Shown here one piece after another: positions 40,831 to 53,480 of a stretch of DNA of 64,000 nt. The stretch is from Acridotheres tristis (lineage: Eukaryota; Chordata; Aves; Passeriformes; Sturnidae). The stretch is taken from NCBI GenBank assembly GCA_037013685.1, contig CM072886.1:73807859-73871858 (forward strand). Direction: 5' to 3'. The notes beneath the pieces were generated by a model. It worked only from the letters and a program-made list of their open reading frames with translations, searched no databases and was not told the DNA's origin. The position numbers and the translations under genes were made by a program. The first letter of the stretch is position 1, and each line of letters begins with the position of its first letter.

Positions 40831-42267
40831 CAAGAATTTTGCACATTCACATATAGTTAATCAAGAGCCGTAGTAAGCACTCACCTGGATCAGCAGTTTC
40901 TCTCAGAGGTATGATAGGTGTTGGTTGCAATTAAGCTACAGTTCACTGTCAAGCTTTATTATGTTGTGATGGAAGATTCTGATTTTTTTCATTTAGTATC
41001 AACAAATCTTTGTGTTGGTATGACTGTGTGTGTGCAACTGCTTGAATAGCAAATACAATTAAGAACATCTACTAGTGTACAGATGAGAAGGTAGTAATGC
41101 ATTGGAATTCAGAGATCCTAGATCACTAAGACTTGAAACTGCTCTATTGTAAATTTTGATTTTTCTTTTTATTAGAAGTTATTATTTCTTTATTTCATCC
41201 ATATTACCTTTAAATGAAATGGTGCCAGTTTTTTCATATCTGAAATGCCTGGGGTTATTTTAATAGTTTTTCATAAACTACTACTTCTGCTTGTTGCTAT
41301 AAGGTATTAAGGTTCTTTAACCAAAAAGACTTCCAAGCCTATTTAATCGTGTGACTAGTACTAATGAGTACAGAAAGTCTACTAACATGCTCAATTTAAA
41401 GACACACATAAGTGATTTGCTAATAAAAAGTATGTGAGCATATGGAGCTGTATAGTTTTCCAGTTCACAATTTTAATACGAAACAGCTCTGAAAAAAGTG
41501 TGTTTTCTGTTAACAGAGAAAGAAAAGGTATAAAAATATTTTCTTTTCTGCCTTATGCTGTCACTCCAATAGGTGGTGAGTAGCTCACTTTCCTCTGAAG
41601 TCTGTTTCGTAAATCTAAGCATTACATACCTCTGTATCAATGTTTTTCATTTACTGGTTTTGTCTTTTTCATCTCAAAAGTTATTGTAAAGTTAGCCTGT
41701 GAAAAATAGGTCCAAATTCAAGAAAAAATTGGCTAAAGTTGCAAATGAAAGATTGCTCCGATTTCTGATATTTTGTTTTCTATAGAAAGGAGCAGTTGGA
41801 AAATGGACAACGAATATGCAGAATTTAATGCAAAATTTTGACTAAGAATTCAGAGAGTTATTTTTTACCAGTCTGACTGAATTTAACCTAATTTACTCAA
41901 GACCGTATTAAATCTCTGTACCCAAATGCATTGTTAGGCTGAGTGAGAAGTTGTGATTTCTCTGTACACTGGAGACAAACTCCTGTGTCTGTAATTTTTG
42001 AGGGGCATATTAGTTACTCAGTAATAACTTTCTGGAAATCCTTGTAAAGGATCCAAGACACAGAAGGGTTTAACCTTTTTTTTTCCCATTAGCATTGGGA
42101 AGTGTTCTTTTGGCTCTGTGCCCTGTGAAAGCATATGTGTGACCCTCTAGTCTTTCCCAGGCCTTCATACCCTACTTTTAATTTCAGTGGACATTGATTT
42201 TTGCAGAGGTGCTTCCAGCTACCTAAAGCCAAAGTCCTACATTTTAACTTAGTTTACAAGCATGTAT
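40831..42267. other. AT-rich non-coding DNA
   Basis: Nothing recognised. Confidence 0.6.
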
Positions 42268-42397
42268 AAAGAGGAGAGGAAGGGGAAGGGAAAGGGGAAG
42301 GGGAAGGGGAAGGGAAGGGAAAGGGAAAGGGAAAGGGAAAGGGAAAGGGAAGGGAAAGGGAAAGGGAAAGGGAAAGGGAAAGGGAAAGGGAAAGGGA
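42268..42397. repeat. 130-nt all-purine tract, degenerate (GGGAAA)n minisatellite
   Basis: Every base in this interval is A or G on the plus strand. It is built of GGGAAA units with GGGGAA and GGGA variants and contains about twenty runs of three or more G, spaced by one to three bases. That satisfies the usual G-quadruplex pattern many times over. The mirror-symmetric polypurine sequence can also form triplex (H-) DNA. The Arg/Lys/Glu-rich and Pro/Phe-rich ORFs over it are artefacts. Confidence 0.95.
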
Positions 42398-45300
42398 CGG
42401 TCTTTTGCATCAGGTATGAGAACTTCTCAGTCAATTCTTTCATGTTTATCCGATCGATTTACCTCAACTATGGTGATTAAGGAATCTATATAAATTGATG
42501 GAAAAGAAAAATGAGTCTTTACAGAATTTATGAAAATATAATCATTAGTTTTTCCCTAGTGTGAATTGTCATTGGAGAGACAAAAAAATGTTTGTGAACT
42601 CTTTATGGTGCCATGTTTTACACTCAGTATTTTTTTCTCATTAAGTTTTTGCCATTGAGTTCCTTGTTAATTTTAAGATATACGGTTGAATTTTGACTAA
42701 AAAAATATTTTTTGCCCTCTTAACTTTTTAAAATTATTTTTGTTTTCATCAAGCAGCTGCACTACTTTTATTGTCTAATTATTTTGGTGCAATTATGGCC
42801 TACTTAATTATAGAGGGATGGTCACAACTCTAAGTTATTTAGAGAGTGGCGTAAATAAAACAGATGAAGAGTAAAGTACAGGTAAAATTTCATGGATTGT
42901 TACCCATGTGTACTTTGTAAAAACTAAGTCTTTGTAACAATAGGAATTTAAGAAGAAATGAATTAACCCTCAAAAACTTCATAAAGATTTAGAATAAACA
43001 ATTTGCTGACCAAATTAAGACCTTCTTGACAAGAGCTTTCAAAAGACATTAAAAAAAAATACATTTGAAATTTTCATATGAAGTGAGAGACAATAATCCA
43101 AATCAAGTTCTTTAGAAAGGGGCATTTTTTTTTCAGCAGTAACTATTGGATTTCAATACTCTAGAGTACTCTAGAGTAGAGTACCATCTTTTAGATTTAT
43201 TCTGTAGCAAATATACGATACTGAGGGATGGATTTTTACTGATATCTTTATCTCTTAACAGTTCCACATAATACAGGAGCACACTAGAAAGAAATACTCA
43301 GTTCTGTGTGTAGAATTTTCTGCTTAATAGGTTCATGATTACACACCTGATCAGCAAACATTGAAAGTTCCCTTGGATGTTTTGGTCTACCTTATGCTGA
43401 ACAGAATAGCAACTTAGTTTTTACCTTTCAGAAGTGCTAAATCCTCCAATAACTCAACTAAAAGGTGAGATGCTGAGGTAATTCACTCTGTGAATTACTG
43501 AAGTACTAGAGAGATTAGGTTATTTAATCTAGGAGCTGTTGCTAGAAGCTGTTGTTAGAAGTTTTCACTCTAATGAAGTTTCATTTTAATGTGTTTTATT
43601 GGAGGTCGGTTTTAACTGTCCAGAGAACTAAACATGATGAGATTCCTTTCACTGACTATGAGGTACCATGTAAATAAATAAAATCTGAAGATTCAGCTCA
43701 AATACCATAGTATATATCTTGGATATTACACATCTAAATTGGGAAAGTTGCTGGAATACTGTGCAAATGTGCTGAATTTGATGTGGAACACAGATTGGCC
43801 CAGAGAAAATAACAAAATAATATTAGAAATTATTTTGAGAGCATGAGGTTAATTTATTTGTGCATCTATTTTATTTGGGAATTATAAGAGATATTTTATA
43901 TAACTTTCCAAATATGTAACATGATATGCAGCAGGGATCAGTTTAAGATTTGACAGTTTGAGTTTATTCCCAGTTAAGATAAACTATGGAGTCGTTTTTG
44001 TAACTACACACTGCAGCTTGCTTTCCCTCAGATGCTAAGACTTGTGGAAATAAGTCCTTATCTTATAAATATTACATGAATTTAGGTAGCAGCAAAATAT
44101 GATTCACTTAGAAAATGCCTATAATAATCTTTTACTTTCATACTTTTGTATATCTGTAATAAAAATAATGTGGTAATAATTTACCAAGCATCATCTCTGA
44201 TAAAAATGCTTAACTCTACTCTCTAGTTTTCTCTTCTCTATCCATACCCTGCAATATGTTTTGAAATTTGTTAATCCAGATATCTCAGAGGCATTTCTCT
44301 TAATACTTGTATTTAAATTTTAATGTCAGTATCAGTATTGACTTCCAAAAACTGTTTTCACTTGAAGAAATTAGTGGTCCAATGTTGTTGTCTCCCTTAA
44401 AAGCATTCACTCTTTACCAAGATGAAAAAGGTACCCCAGTAGTTTATTTCTCTTTCTCATCCACTTATTTTGGTGGAATGTATATTTGGAACAAATAAAT
44501 AAATAAATAAATAATGTTGTTTATATATAAGAGGAAAATGCACTCTCTTTTGAAACCCATGTGTTAATTGCCTTTATAAAATGTTTTTTGTCACATGCTC
44601 ATGATTCCTTTAATAAATTCTTCTAAGACTACAATTTAATCTTAAATCATAGGTCTCCAAATGTTTGGCAATTTATATGTTTGCAGCATTGAGTGAATGT
44701 CTACATGTACATTTACACTATTTCTCTCTCTCCTCTTCCGCACTGACATACTGAGAGTGATGCAACATATTAGAATGAAATAATCCAGTTTTCTGGGTGG
44801 TCACCTTACTTTTCCATCAGCTGTACTAAAAATAGCATCTCTTGAAACAGAAGCATTGTGTATCTGTGTCACTTACTGGTTATATTCTTCTGGTTTTATG
44901 CCTAATTTAGTATGAAAAGCTCTGTGTTCTTTGTGGGAATAAGGCAGGAAAAATAGAACATGAGGATAGTTTTAGAACTTTTTATATATTTTTGGTTGAT
45001 TCTCTATGTTTCAGAATGGCTACTTATGGGATGTAGTACAAGGTTACATTAGACCTTTATTTAGTATGATCTTTGCAATTTACTCATGGCTTCACACAGA
45101 ACCTCATAGCTGAAACCTCTGAGAAACTAAGTTACATTTCTCAAATAGATGGTTTGAGCACCGATAATGTAAAACCTTGAAGGAAAGATTAACAGAATGA
45201 CCTAATGACAACTATGGATCATCATCTTCCAAATGGATCTGCACTAGTCGTCTTTTTTATAAGTACATTTATACAGGTGCAGTTACTTGCCCTTTACCCA

Positions 45301-46170
45301 CATGTATATGTCTTCAATTTGGGGACATATCTTGTATTTTGGGAGGGAAAAAAAAAAAAAAAAGATACTATCTTTTACTATATTTATCTGCCTGTGCATT
45401 TTTTCATTAAACAGACAATGCCTTCATAGTTCTGTCTCCAAAGACAATCTGAGCCCCACAAAGTGGGATTTATGAGAGTTAGGAAAATGATTACCAATAA
45501 AAGATGAAGCAGTAGAAAGATCGTGTATTTAAAATAAAAGTTATTTTTTGTTTTTGAAACTGAAAGTAATTTTTAAAGGAGGGGCAGAGTATCATAAGCT
45601 TTTCTCTGAGCAGATCTTCAGTCTTACCTTGAATTTTGTGTTTTATGGTTTTTTTGTGTAATGTGTTTTAATAATTTTTCTTGATGCTTGTTTGAATAAA
45701 CATGTTTACTGAGCTTATTATGAGGCTGCTGTGAGGTTAGGAGGTAACACAGATTTTGAAGATTCACTAGGAACATAAGTTTACTGAGCTGTGTTTAATG
45801 ATCAAGAGCAATGATTTATTGTAGCAGACCTCAACGATGGCTGTTAAGGGTTTTTTAATGGTAGGGATTCAATGCAAAATCATGCTTCTGGCATTCAACA
45901 GTCACTCTCTGTCCTGGTTTGCTTTTGCAAGGTCACTCAATGTTGCTGTGGCACCTCTTCTCACTGGGACAAAGTACCCTGAGAATAATATTCCTGGTTA
46001 ATCTTCTGACATTCTTTCTTATGCCTCGAATATTCTCAGCATACACAGGTACTCCTGTAACATGAAGTGAAACCCTCAAAACACGTTGATTCACCAACCA
46101 CACAGGCATGCTGCAAAATTGTGCATTAGCTTACACTGATTAAAATTGGTCTCATCTAAACAAATTAAGG
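42398..46170. other. AT-rich non-coding DNA
   Basis: No gene is recognised. An (AAAT)-type microsatellite of about 22 bases lies at 44493-44514. A small palindromic cluster of CTCTAGAGTA units lies at about 43160-43184, and a poly-A run near 45349-45363. Confidence 0.55.
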
Positions 46171-46254
46171 GGTCTGATCTCTCATCCATATGCATGGCTA
46201 GTTCTCATTAATGCTAATAGAGGCTATGTGCATACATGGATGAGAGATCACACC
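46171..46254. repeat. Imperfect inverted repeat with 24- to 26-base arms
   Basis: The arm GGTCTGATCTCTCATCCATATGCA (46171-46194, in two pieces GGTCTGATCTCT and CATCCATATGCA) pairs with 46229-46254. The pairing has a two-base bulge and one mismatch, and the 34-base loop contains a CATTAATGCTAATAG homeodomain-like block. The core 14 bp (GATCTCTCATCCAT) is perfect. It could be a structured transcript, a binding-site pair or a decayed small element. Confidence 0.6.
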
Positions 46255-46593
46255 TCTGAGGCTAACTTTACAGTTTCAGTTTGGTTTATTTCTGCAATAG
46301 CCATGAAACGTTCAGTGTTAAGTATTTCAATAATTTAGAGAAAGACCAAAGGGGAGAAAGATCAATGCTGTACCTTTTCTTGTACCTTACTATGGTAAAT
46401 AAATAAAACAACACACCTTATCTCTGTAAGATGGGGGGCAAGTAGTTCTTTTTGCCTGCTACTGGATTTTTATAGTGCCTGCTAGCAAATTCAGATTTAC
46501 ATGCTTATGTTTTCAGGCAGAAATAAGGAAAAAAAAAATAATGCTAAAAAGATTCATTCTCCCCAAACACTGAAACATTGATGTATATTTGTT

Positions 46594-47504
46594 ACAATGT
46601 GGTTGTTAAACTTTTTTATGATGAGAGATGCTTCTCTCAGAGAGATGCCTCTGCCCAAATTAAGGTGAAAACAAGACCATATGCAGAAGTCAAAAGTATG
46701 GACGTTATTTAACAGTAAATATGAGGGGGAGAGAGAGAGAGATAAAGAAATAGGAAAAAAAGGTGCGGGGGAGTGAGAAGGAGAGTGACAGAGACAGGTT
46801 AAGTAGAAAATATCACCACTCCCCTTGGTCCTCTTCTCCCAGTCTTCTGGGTGGTGAGGGTCCTGCATAACAGAGTTCAGTGGATTAATATAGGTTCAGG
46901 CCAGGTGGGAATGTCCAGATACCTTCCTTGGCAAGGGGGTGGGAGCAAGTTTGACATTTTCTCTTTTAACAGACTGTGGATCTGCAGCATGACTTTGCAT
47001 CACGTGCAGTGCTCTGGTTCAAGGCCTCAATGAGTCTGGGGAGAAGTTTAGGGGGTCTTTGATGGACTATGACACCTCCTCAGCTGCCTCTCATGTGAAT
47101 GTCCCACGGATGTGGCCTTCTCGGGGTGGGGGGGGGTTACAACTGAGACAATTTGTGTAAGGGAATGTGGGCGTTCACTGTCTCACCAGAGGTTATGTCA
47201 CATATCCAAAAACTCCCTGCCCATACTCCCTGCTCCTGAAGCCAGCCAGAGCTGATTTTCAGGACAGTGCTGTTTGGCTCTCTTTCTTGATACATTCTTC
47301 TCCCTCAGCCTAATTTACTTCTCCCTAAATCTGAGATAAATGTACAATAGTGTTACCTTTATCTTATCTCAGTTCCATTAGGCTGTTTAACTCACAGTTT
47401 AAAGTTCCAGGCCAAAGGCATATTCAAGGAAGGGTGGGATTTGGTGGCCACACCTTCTTTACACAGTTTTACCATAATGGGCAAAAGATCCTTCATAACA
47501 ATGT
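46594..47504. mobile_element. LTR-like insertion, about 0.9 kb, flanked by a short direct repeat
   Basis: A segment of clearly different composition is bounded by the 7-bp direct repeat ACAATGT at 46594-46600 and 47498-47504. It includes a GA-rich tract at 46724-46800 and GC-richer middle blocks such as CACCACTCCCCTTGGTCC and GACACCTCCTCAGCTGCCTC. If six of the repeat bases are the target-site duplication, the element starts TGGTTGTT and ends CTTCATA. One terminus then fits TG and the other does not fit CA. The structure resembles an avian class II LTR, but I recognise it only loosely, and the orientation is undetermined. A gene remnant is less likely, since no coding pattern is seen. Confidence 0.45.
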
Positions 47505-48607
47505 TCAAGCCATTAGCAGTAACTAAAGTCTCTCACAGTACTAAATCTCTTAATGGCATCTTCATAATTTTACAAACTGCAAATACCATTGACTGTATTT
47601 GAGCATGTTATTGTGCTACATACAGCATATCAGCTGTAATGTCATCTAAAGAATTCCCATGATTTAGTCCTTTCATATTCAGTTAAGTGTTCTCAGAATA
47701 TATTCTGTCAAAACATTTTAAATATTTGTCTAATACCATAAAAATATTGTTGTGCATAAGTTATCAGACAGTAGGAGATTAATTAGCTTTCTTTACGGTC
47801 TGAGCTACACTGGGATAGGAGAGGTGCACATTACAAGGTCTGGTGCTTCAAGGGAGTTTGTCCTCTGTGTACAAGGGCTTTAAAACAAGCCTCACTGCGA
47901 GAGGCTGGTTTGGATTTTTTAATTGTAAAAATTGCCAAGTAAAAATTAATTGATTCATGATTACTAAAACACACCAATCACAGAATTTTGGCAATGCTTA
48001 TACCTTTAGCTGCTTTCATAAAGCTCAGGATCTATTCTGAGCTGTAAATTCCTTGATGCAAGACTGCAAAAACTGGCCACATACATCTATTTTCTTCACA
48101 ACTTGAAGGGTCTTTGTGTGTGCTACTGATTGGCTAAGCCTAGGATTCTAGTGGAAAAATAAGTCACTGGATATGATAGAGGATTGCAAAATGGAATATT
48201 TTAGATAATTGTCATGGGTGAGGTAGACACAGGAATAGAATCACACTGCTTAGTGACATATAATGTAAAACATCTTTGTAAGTAGAATGGGACCACTGTG
48301 AAAGGATATCCTCCATGAAGAGCTGTTATCACTGCTTATTGCTTTCTAACACAGCTGACTGATATAAATAACCAATGTTACCTACAATGTTTTTCATTGG
48401 TGACATCACCTTTTCCTTTTATTTTCTCCATAGCTGTAGTCATCTGGACACTGATATCTAGGTTACTATCACCTCCTGGCTTCCTGCTCCAAAATGCCTT
48501 ACTTGGCAGAAATTTGTTATGAGTTCATCTTCTTTGTTTCTTTTCTGCGGGTATCTAATCATCAGAGCAGGTCAGTAGGCAAATTCAGTCAAGGTCTCAG
48601 TCATTTC
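47505..48607. other. AT-rich non-coding DNA
   Basis: No gene was found. The part 47915-48070 is rich in AATTGATT- and AATTAATT-like motifs with short inverted pairs (for example AGCTCAG and CTGAGCT near 48025-48045). A regulatory element is possible but unproven. Confidence 0.5.
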
Positions 48608-49202
48608 AGTGCTGTTGTGGTGGTTTAACACCAGGTGGAAATTATTTTACAAATAAGCCACTTGCCTTCCCCTCGCCCTTCCAGTACGAGAGGGACAAAG
48701 GCAAAGACTATGGATTGAGATAACAAATTAGTGAAAACAAAAAACAATGAAATAAGAAATGCACAGTAACAGCAACAATAGCATTATCAAAAGTATACAA
48801 AAAGAGAAAGTGTTTTTCTCTCAAAAAACCACATAAACTTAGTTCTGTCAGGCCACTGGGACAAAGACAAAGATGGTGTCTGTTCCCGTGCTGCCAAGCC
48901 CAAGACAATGGAAAACCAAGGTGGCCAAACCCTGCAAGCTGTGCCGTGTGTGCCATGCCTGGCCTCTGCTCGGCTGCTCTGGGGCTCTGCTCCCCTGGGC
49001 TGTGCCTCCGCGCCGCGCTGGCTCTACCGGGCGCTTCCAACACCTCATCCCATGGCCGTGTCTTGGAGGAACCGGGGGGCATGGATGCTGGCAGCAGAGG
49101 ACAGGGTCTGCAGGACTGATGCTGACAACCTTCCCACTGGAGAGAGAATTTCCAAGGTGTGCTCACCTTTTCTTCCCCCCAGTCTTCAACCACGGCAGGT
49201 GC
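48608..49202 (+). mobile_element. Solo LTR, GC-rich variant of the same avian group
   Basis: The start at 48613 reads TGTTGTGGTGGTTTAAC, and an ATGGATTGAGATAACA block near 48712 matches the conserved block of the other LTRs. The best end is GGCA at 49197, which gives 585 bp with TG...CA termini. The flanks AGTGC (48608-48612) and GGTGC (49198-49202) agree at four of five positions, so the target-site duplication has probably mutated. The middle (48860-49100) is GC-rich and gives ORFs of over 100 codons on both strands. These are composition artefacts, and there are no retroviral genes. An alternative start is TGTGGTGG at 48616. Confidence 0.75.
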
Positions 49203-52200
49203 TTTCAGATAGGTTTTACCTTTTAGCAAGAGTTTTTACCCTTTGAAAATTACCGTACTATGTGAACTTGGCCTGAACTTGCTGATAAGGGAGGGAGTTT
49301 TTTGTATGTTTGTGATCAGAAAGATGCACAATGAAGAGATATTTCTTCACCTGCCTGCTTCTTTTAACTTAGCCCAGCTTGTAACTTGAATCAATATAAT
49401 TTGTTACATACCAGTCATAAAGACAATTTTAAAAGGTTTGGGATTTTGAGTTGTTAATTAACGTGAAGAACAGAGTTTAGGGGTTTTTGTCTTACATTAA
49501 TCTACAAAGGCATCAACTCCCATGAATTAACAGAAGTTATATTGTGTTTAAGTAGAAGTAGAGGCTTTGAAGCAGAGTTCTGTCTGTAGAGTGCTTCATG
49601 GTCACTGGAGGAGGTCACTGTTGATCTTAATAATTTTAAAAACTGAAATTAAAACCTTTGTGCAGTAAGAGGCGAATAATACAGATTTGAAACATAGTAA
49701 ATAATTACTTCCATAGTACATGATCCAAAATTAAAGCAGTTACTTTTCTTTAGAAGTTTGGAATGTGTTCTGCCAGAGGAAAGACAAAGAAAATCCATTA
49801 CTTTGATGAATGTGAATACTATGTTGGAAAATATTTTAATTAGGAAAAAAAATAGTAAAATTTCAGGTCTAGTAATGTGTGTTTCCTGCAAATGTGTCAG
49901 ACCTAGTTGTAGCTTAGACCAGAGATCTTTGAAACAATTCAGGTTACCAAGAACTAGAATGACACAGAGAAAGAGAAAGTGACAATTTGTTTTATAAGGT
50001 CAGCCAGTCCCTGACTTTTGCGGTAGAGGAAGGAGGTTACCAAACTAATTAAGGTATAAAAATTAAAACCAAGATTAATTACTTAAGATGAAGAAGAGAC
50101 ATTAAGTACTTCCATTTGCTTTATGAAGGTGTCCTGTGGTGCTGAACTCCCACATGTGGGACAAGCCATCTTCTCTCTCAGGTCCAGCTCAGGAGCCTTT
50201 CCTCTGATTTAACATGCCTGATGGGTTGTCAACATACTCCCTCACTTCCTACATCTGGGCTGGTTTTAAGTATATCCAGCTCTTTGTATCACATTCCTGA
50301 AGGTTGCTTCTAGCCACTCTCTTCAGATTTCCACTTACAATTACAGAAAGAGTATGGTAGAGCTGGTTTTGTCTGGGAATTATAGGGCAGAAGAGAATGA
50401 AAGCTGAGTTAGGCTGTAAATACACATATAAGTCCTTTTCTGATGCTGAAAAAAAAATCAAACCAAGGAAAAATACCAAACAAAACACAACAAAACAAGC
50501 ATAATGTTTTACTTTTCTTTTTCATTATACCGTCTTTCTCTCATATTTTAATTCTCTTCTCAAACATTAGTCTGTGCACTGTGGAAACCTGTCTTCCAGG
50601 AATTTATGCCAGGCAAAACTGTGAACATGATGTAGATTCTAGAGAAATTAATTCCTACCCAACTATTTATCCAATTTTGTAAAACTACTTCACTTTATCT
50701 TATCTCTACAACAAATATGCATGCTTCATTAATTGACCAAAATAAACTAGTGGCAGAAATGTAGCTTTTGCAATTTTCCTTTAATGAGGAGAAAACAAGG
50801 ACAAACAAAAACAGAATGAGAGAAGCTCGTGCGGGAAATTGTAAATTGATTTTCTTTTGAGATAGAACATAAGGGTTCTATTTCTGTTCAGTGTTGGCTT
50901 ATTTGAGTATTTGTGCTGGTAAAGAACCTGCTGCTAACAAGATGAGTTACAGAATGTTTTGTAGTCATTCTTGTGCATCCACAGTAATGTGAGATGTCAT
51001 TGAAGAATATGAAAAATTCAAGAATACAACATTTACGGTTAGTTTTGTTAAAATGAAGATGGATATATAGATCAATATGAAGACTTGTGACAGATTTAAT
51101 AATTTGCTCATAGTTTTAAATGAGAAAGACCTTAGAAAGTCAGGAGACAGGGTTTTCAATTTGTTGTTTTTTTTTTTTTTTACTATTTTTTCCTCTGGAT
51201 TATATTGTATGTAATGGTTTAAATTAAATGGAAATTTTATTCCATTTATTGTTTTGTTTTATTTTATTTTCCTAATCTTATACTAATGTTATGATTGCCA
51301 TTTTGTAATCCAATCCATAAATTCCTTCTGGTCACATAGAAGAAAACAAGCTTCAGTCTTCTTACAGGTTGTACAAAAAAATACGTTCATACAAACTTCT
51401 TTTGTGGACTTAGATAATTTTTTTATAATACTTCTGAAGCTGTAATTTTTCATATACTGTAAGACAGCTTTTTCCTCTCAGTTATGCTTAGGCAAAGTAA
51501 GTTTTTTCATAGATGTGGTTAAGGTTAGAGGTATTCATTAGCAGCTGAATTTCCTGCTGCTTCACCAGTGATAATAGGATGAGTTTTTTAAATGGTAAGG
51601 TTTTTTGTTTTTTTTTTTCATTCAGCATTATTCCTTTAGTTCCTTATATTAAAAAAAAAAAAAATCCCACAAAAATACCACTGAACAGAGTAATTCAGCT
51701 TGTGATTGGCACACAGTCTAGGAGCCAATATATCTTTCTTCTCTTTAGTCTAAAAGATCCTTTATTGTGAGAATGTCATTTGTCATACTCAGTTCTTTTT
51801 AAGTAATACAATTTGGACTGCCTACATTTTGGTACTTAAATATTTATAAATGAGGTAGTCAATAATTTTGTTTTTTAATGTGCTATTTTAAAAAGGTGGA
51901 CAAGACAACTTTCAAGTAATGGAATATTTTTTATGAAATTTTAAAGGGAATGTGAAATCTTCACTCGAAGTTCAAAGCTGTATTAGGTTATAATGACCAT
52001 GAATTTTTTGAAGAGATTGTAGAGAATCTTCACAATAACATTATGGGTGATTTCATAGATTCATAATTGACTCTTTGGTTCAAATAGCTAAATTCTAGCT
52101 TTAACTTACGCTGATGGATGATCAGAAAAATGAAGCAACCAGTGCCTGAAAATTTCTACTTACATGGGAATTTTCTTTTCCCTGGTTCCAGAAAGAGAGA

Positions 52201-52959
52201 AAAAAAGATAAATGTTTTCGGTTTCCATCAGCTATTGTCTTGGATTGTTTTGATTTCTTAGAAAATGACAAAACTTTGACATTTATTTCTTAAAATTTCT
52301 TGTTATTGTTTGATTTTATAGATTTAATTCCTTATTTTAAGTTATGTGTCACTCAAGGATTGTGGAAAAAGCAGGTTTAGTGCTAAAGGGAAAGAATGAC
52401 AAAGTTGGTTGGCAAAGTTCACTCTGCTACTTCCTAGATTGCTTTAACAATCACACAAAAAATCTGAGTAAAATCTAAAATCAACAAAAGGTAATCTGTG
52501 TGGAGGCTTGGGATGGAAAAAGAGTAAGAATAGGAAATTATAAGGATGAAAAAGAATAAGCGAAACTCTCCTGTTGAGTCACTATTTTGAGAGTCGATCC
52601 CCTTGCCAAATTCAGCCCCAGACTTGACAAATGGTTCAGGCCTGGAGGTTTTAAGAACACGTAAAATTTAGAGCACTTATTTGATACCCTAATTTAAACA
52701 ATTTAACCAAAGATTCTGTCATATTTGCTATAGCATAATAATAACTCACTTATAGGCCTTACTTACATATGAATCTACATATCTAAGAATCTAAGAGCAA
52801 CATTCACAGTACATTTGCTATGTCATATTCACACTCATACACACACAGAACTAAAGGAGTAGGTCCAAGGCATATACCTGTGAAAAATTCCCATTGAATT
52901 CAGTGAAGTACTTGTGTTGGATGCCTTTGCATATTCCCAGTAGTCAATTGATTGAGTCT
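49203..52959. other. AT-rich non-coding DNA
   Basis: No gene or repeat family is recognised apart from poly-T and poly-A runs near 51166-51181 and 51652-51664. Confidence 0.55.
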
Positions 52960-53480
52960 TGAGGAGTGGGGGGTATCAGCCCAGGCTCCGACATCATTGT
53001 TGAGTGATCCTGCAGGTACAGCAGACCTGAGACTGTGTTGGTGCTGAGAGGCATCCCGCTCAGAGGGAGGTTGCTGGTCACAGCCTGCCGTGGAGCAGGA
53101 GAGCTCAAAGGGTCTCAGGACTGCTGTTTATAGGGCCACAAGCAACAACAGCAACAATACCTATCAAACCAATAAACAAAACCCAGAGGGATTTGAGTAG
53201 GAAGGTGGCTGTACAGCTACACAGGGTGTTTCTCTGTTAGTTTGGAAGTGTCTGAAAGTCCCCACTCTCCAGGCCTGCTGTGCCTTTGTCATCAGCTGCT
53301 GCTCCTGCCATCACATGAGTCTGACTTGCTCCTGATGGGAGGAGAGCTGTGGCAGGTTTGTGGTTTTGGAATAATATCCTGCTCCTCGAGTGCACCCCTC
53401 TGCACTAGGTCTGGGGCTGGCTCAGATCTATGGGACTGCTCCCTGTGCTTGAAGTAGGGGCTGACACAGTATTACATTGC
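52960..53480. other. GC-richer segment of unknown origin
   Basis: This roughly 520-base stretch is clearly less AT-rich than either flank and carries an unmatched 71-codon plus-strand ORF (53242-53457). Its composition resembles that of the LTR insertions nearby, so an unrecognised transposable element is the simplest guess. However, no terminal motif or flanking duplication was found. Confidence 0.35.

Noticed and set aside
42249..42480. Possible coding repeat protein or CRISPR-like array
   Set aside because: The unit is a six-base purine repeat without spacers, a plain minisatellite. The ORFs encode only Gly/Lys/Arg/Glu or Pro/Phe/Leu/Ser repeats.
48708..49246. ORFs of 112-173 codons on both strands
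   Set aside because: They lie within the GC-rich middle of a solo LTR and show no homology. Absence of stops reflects base composition.
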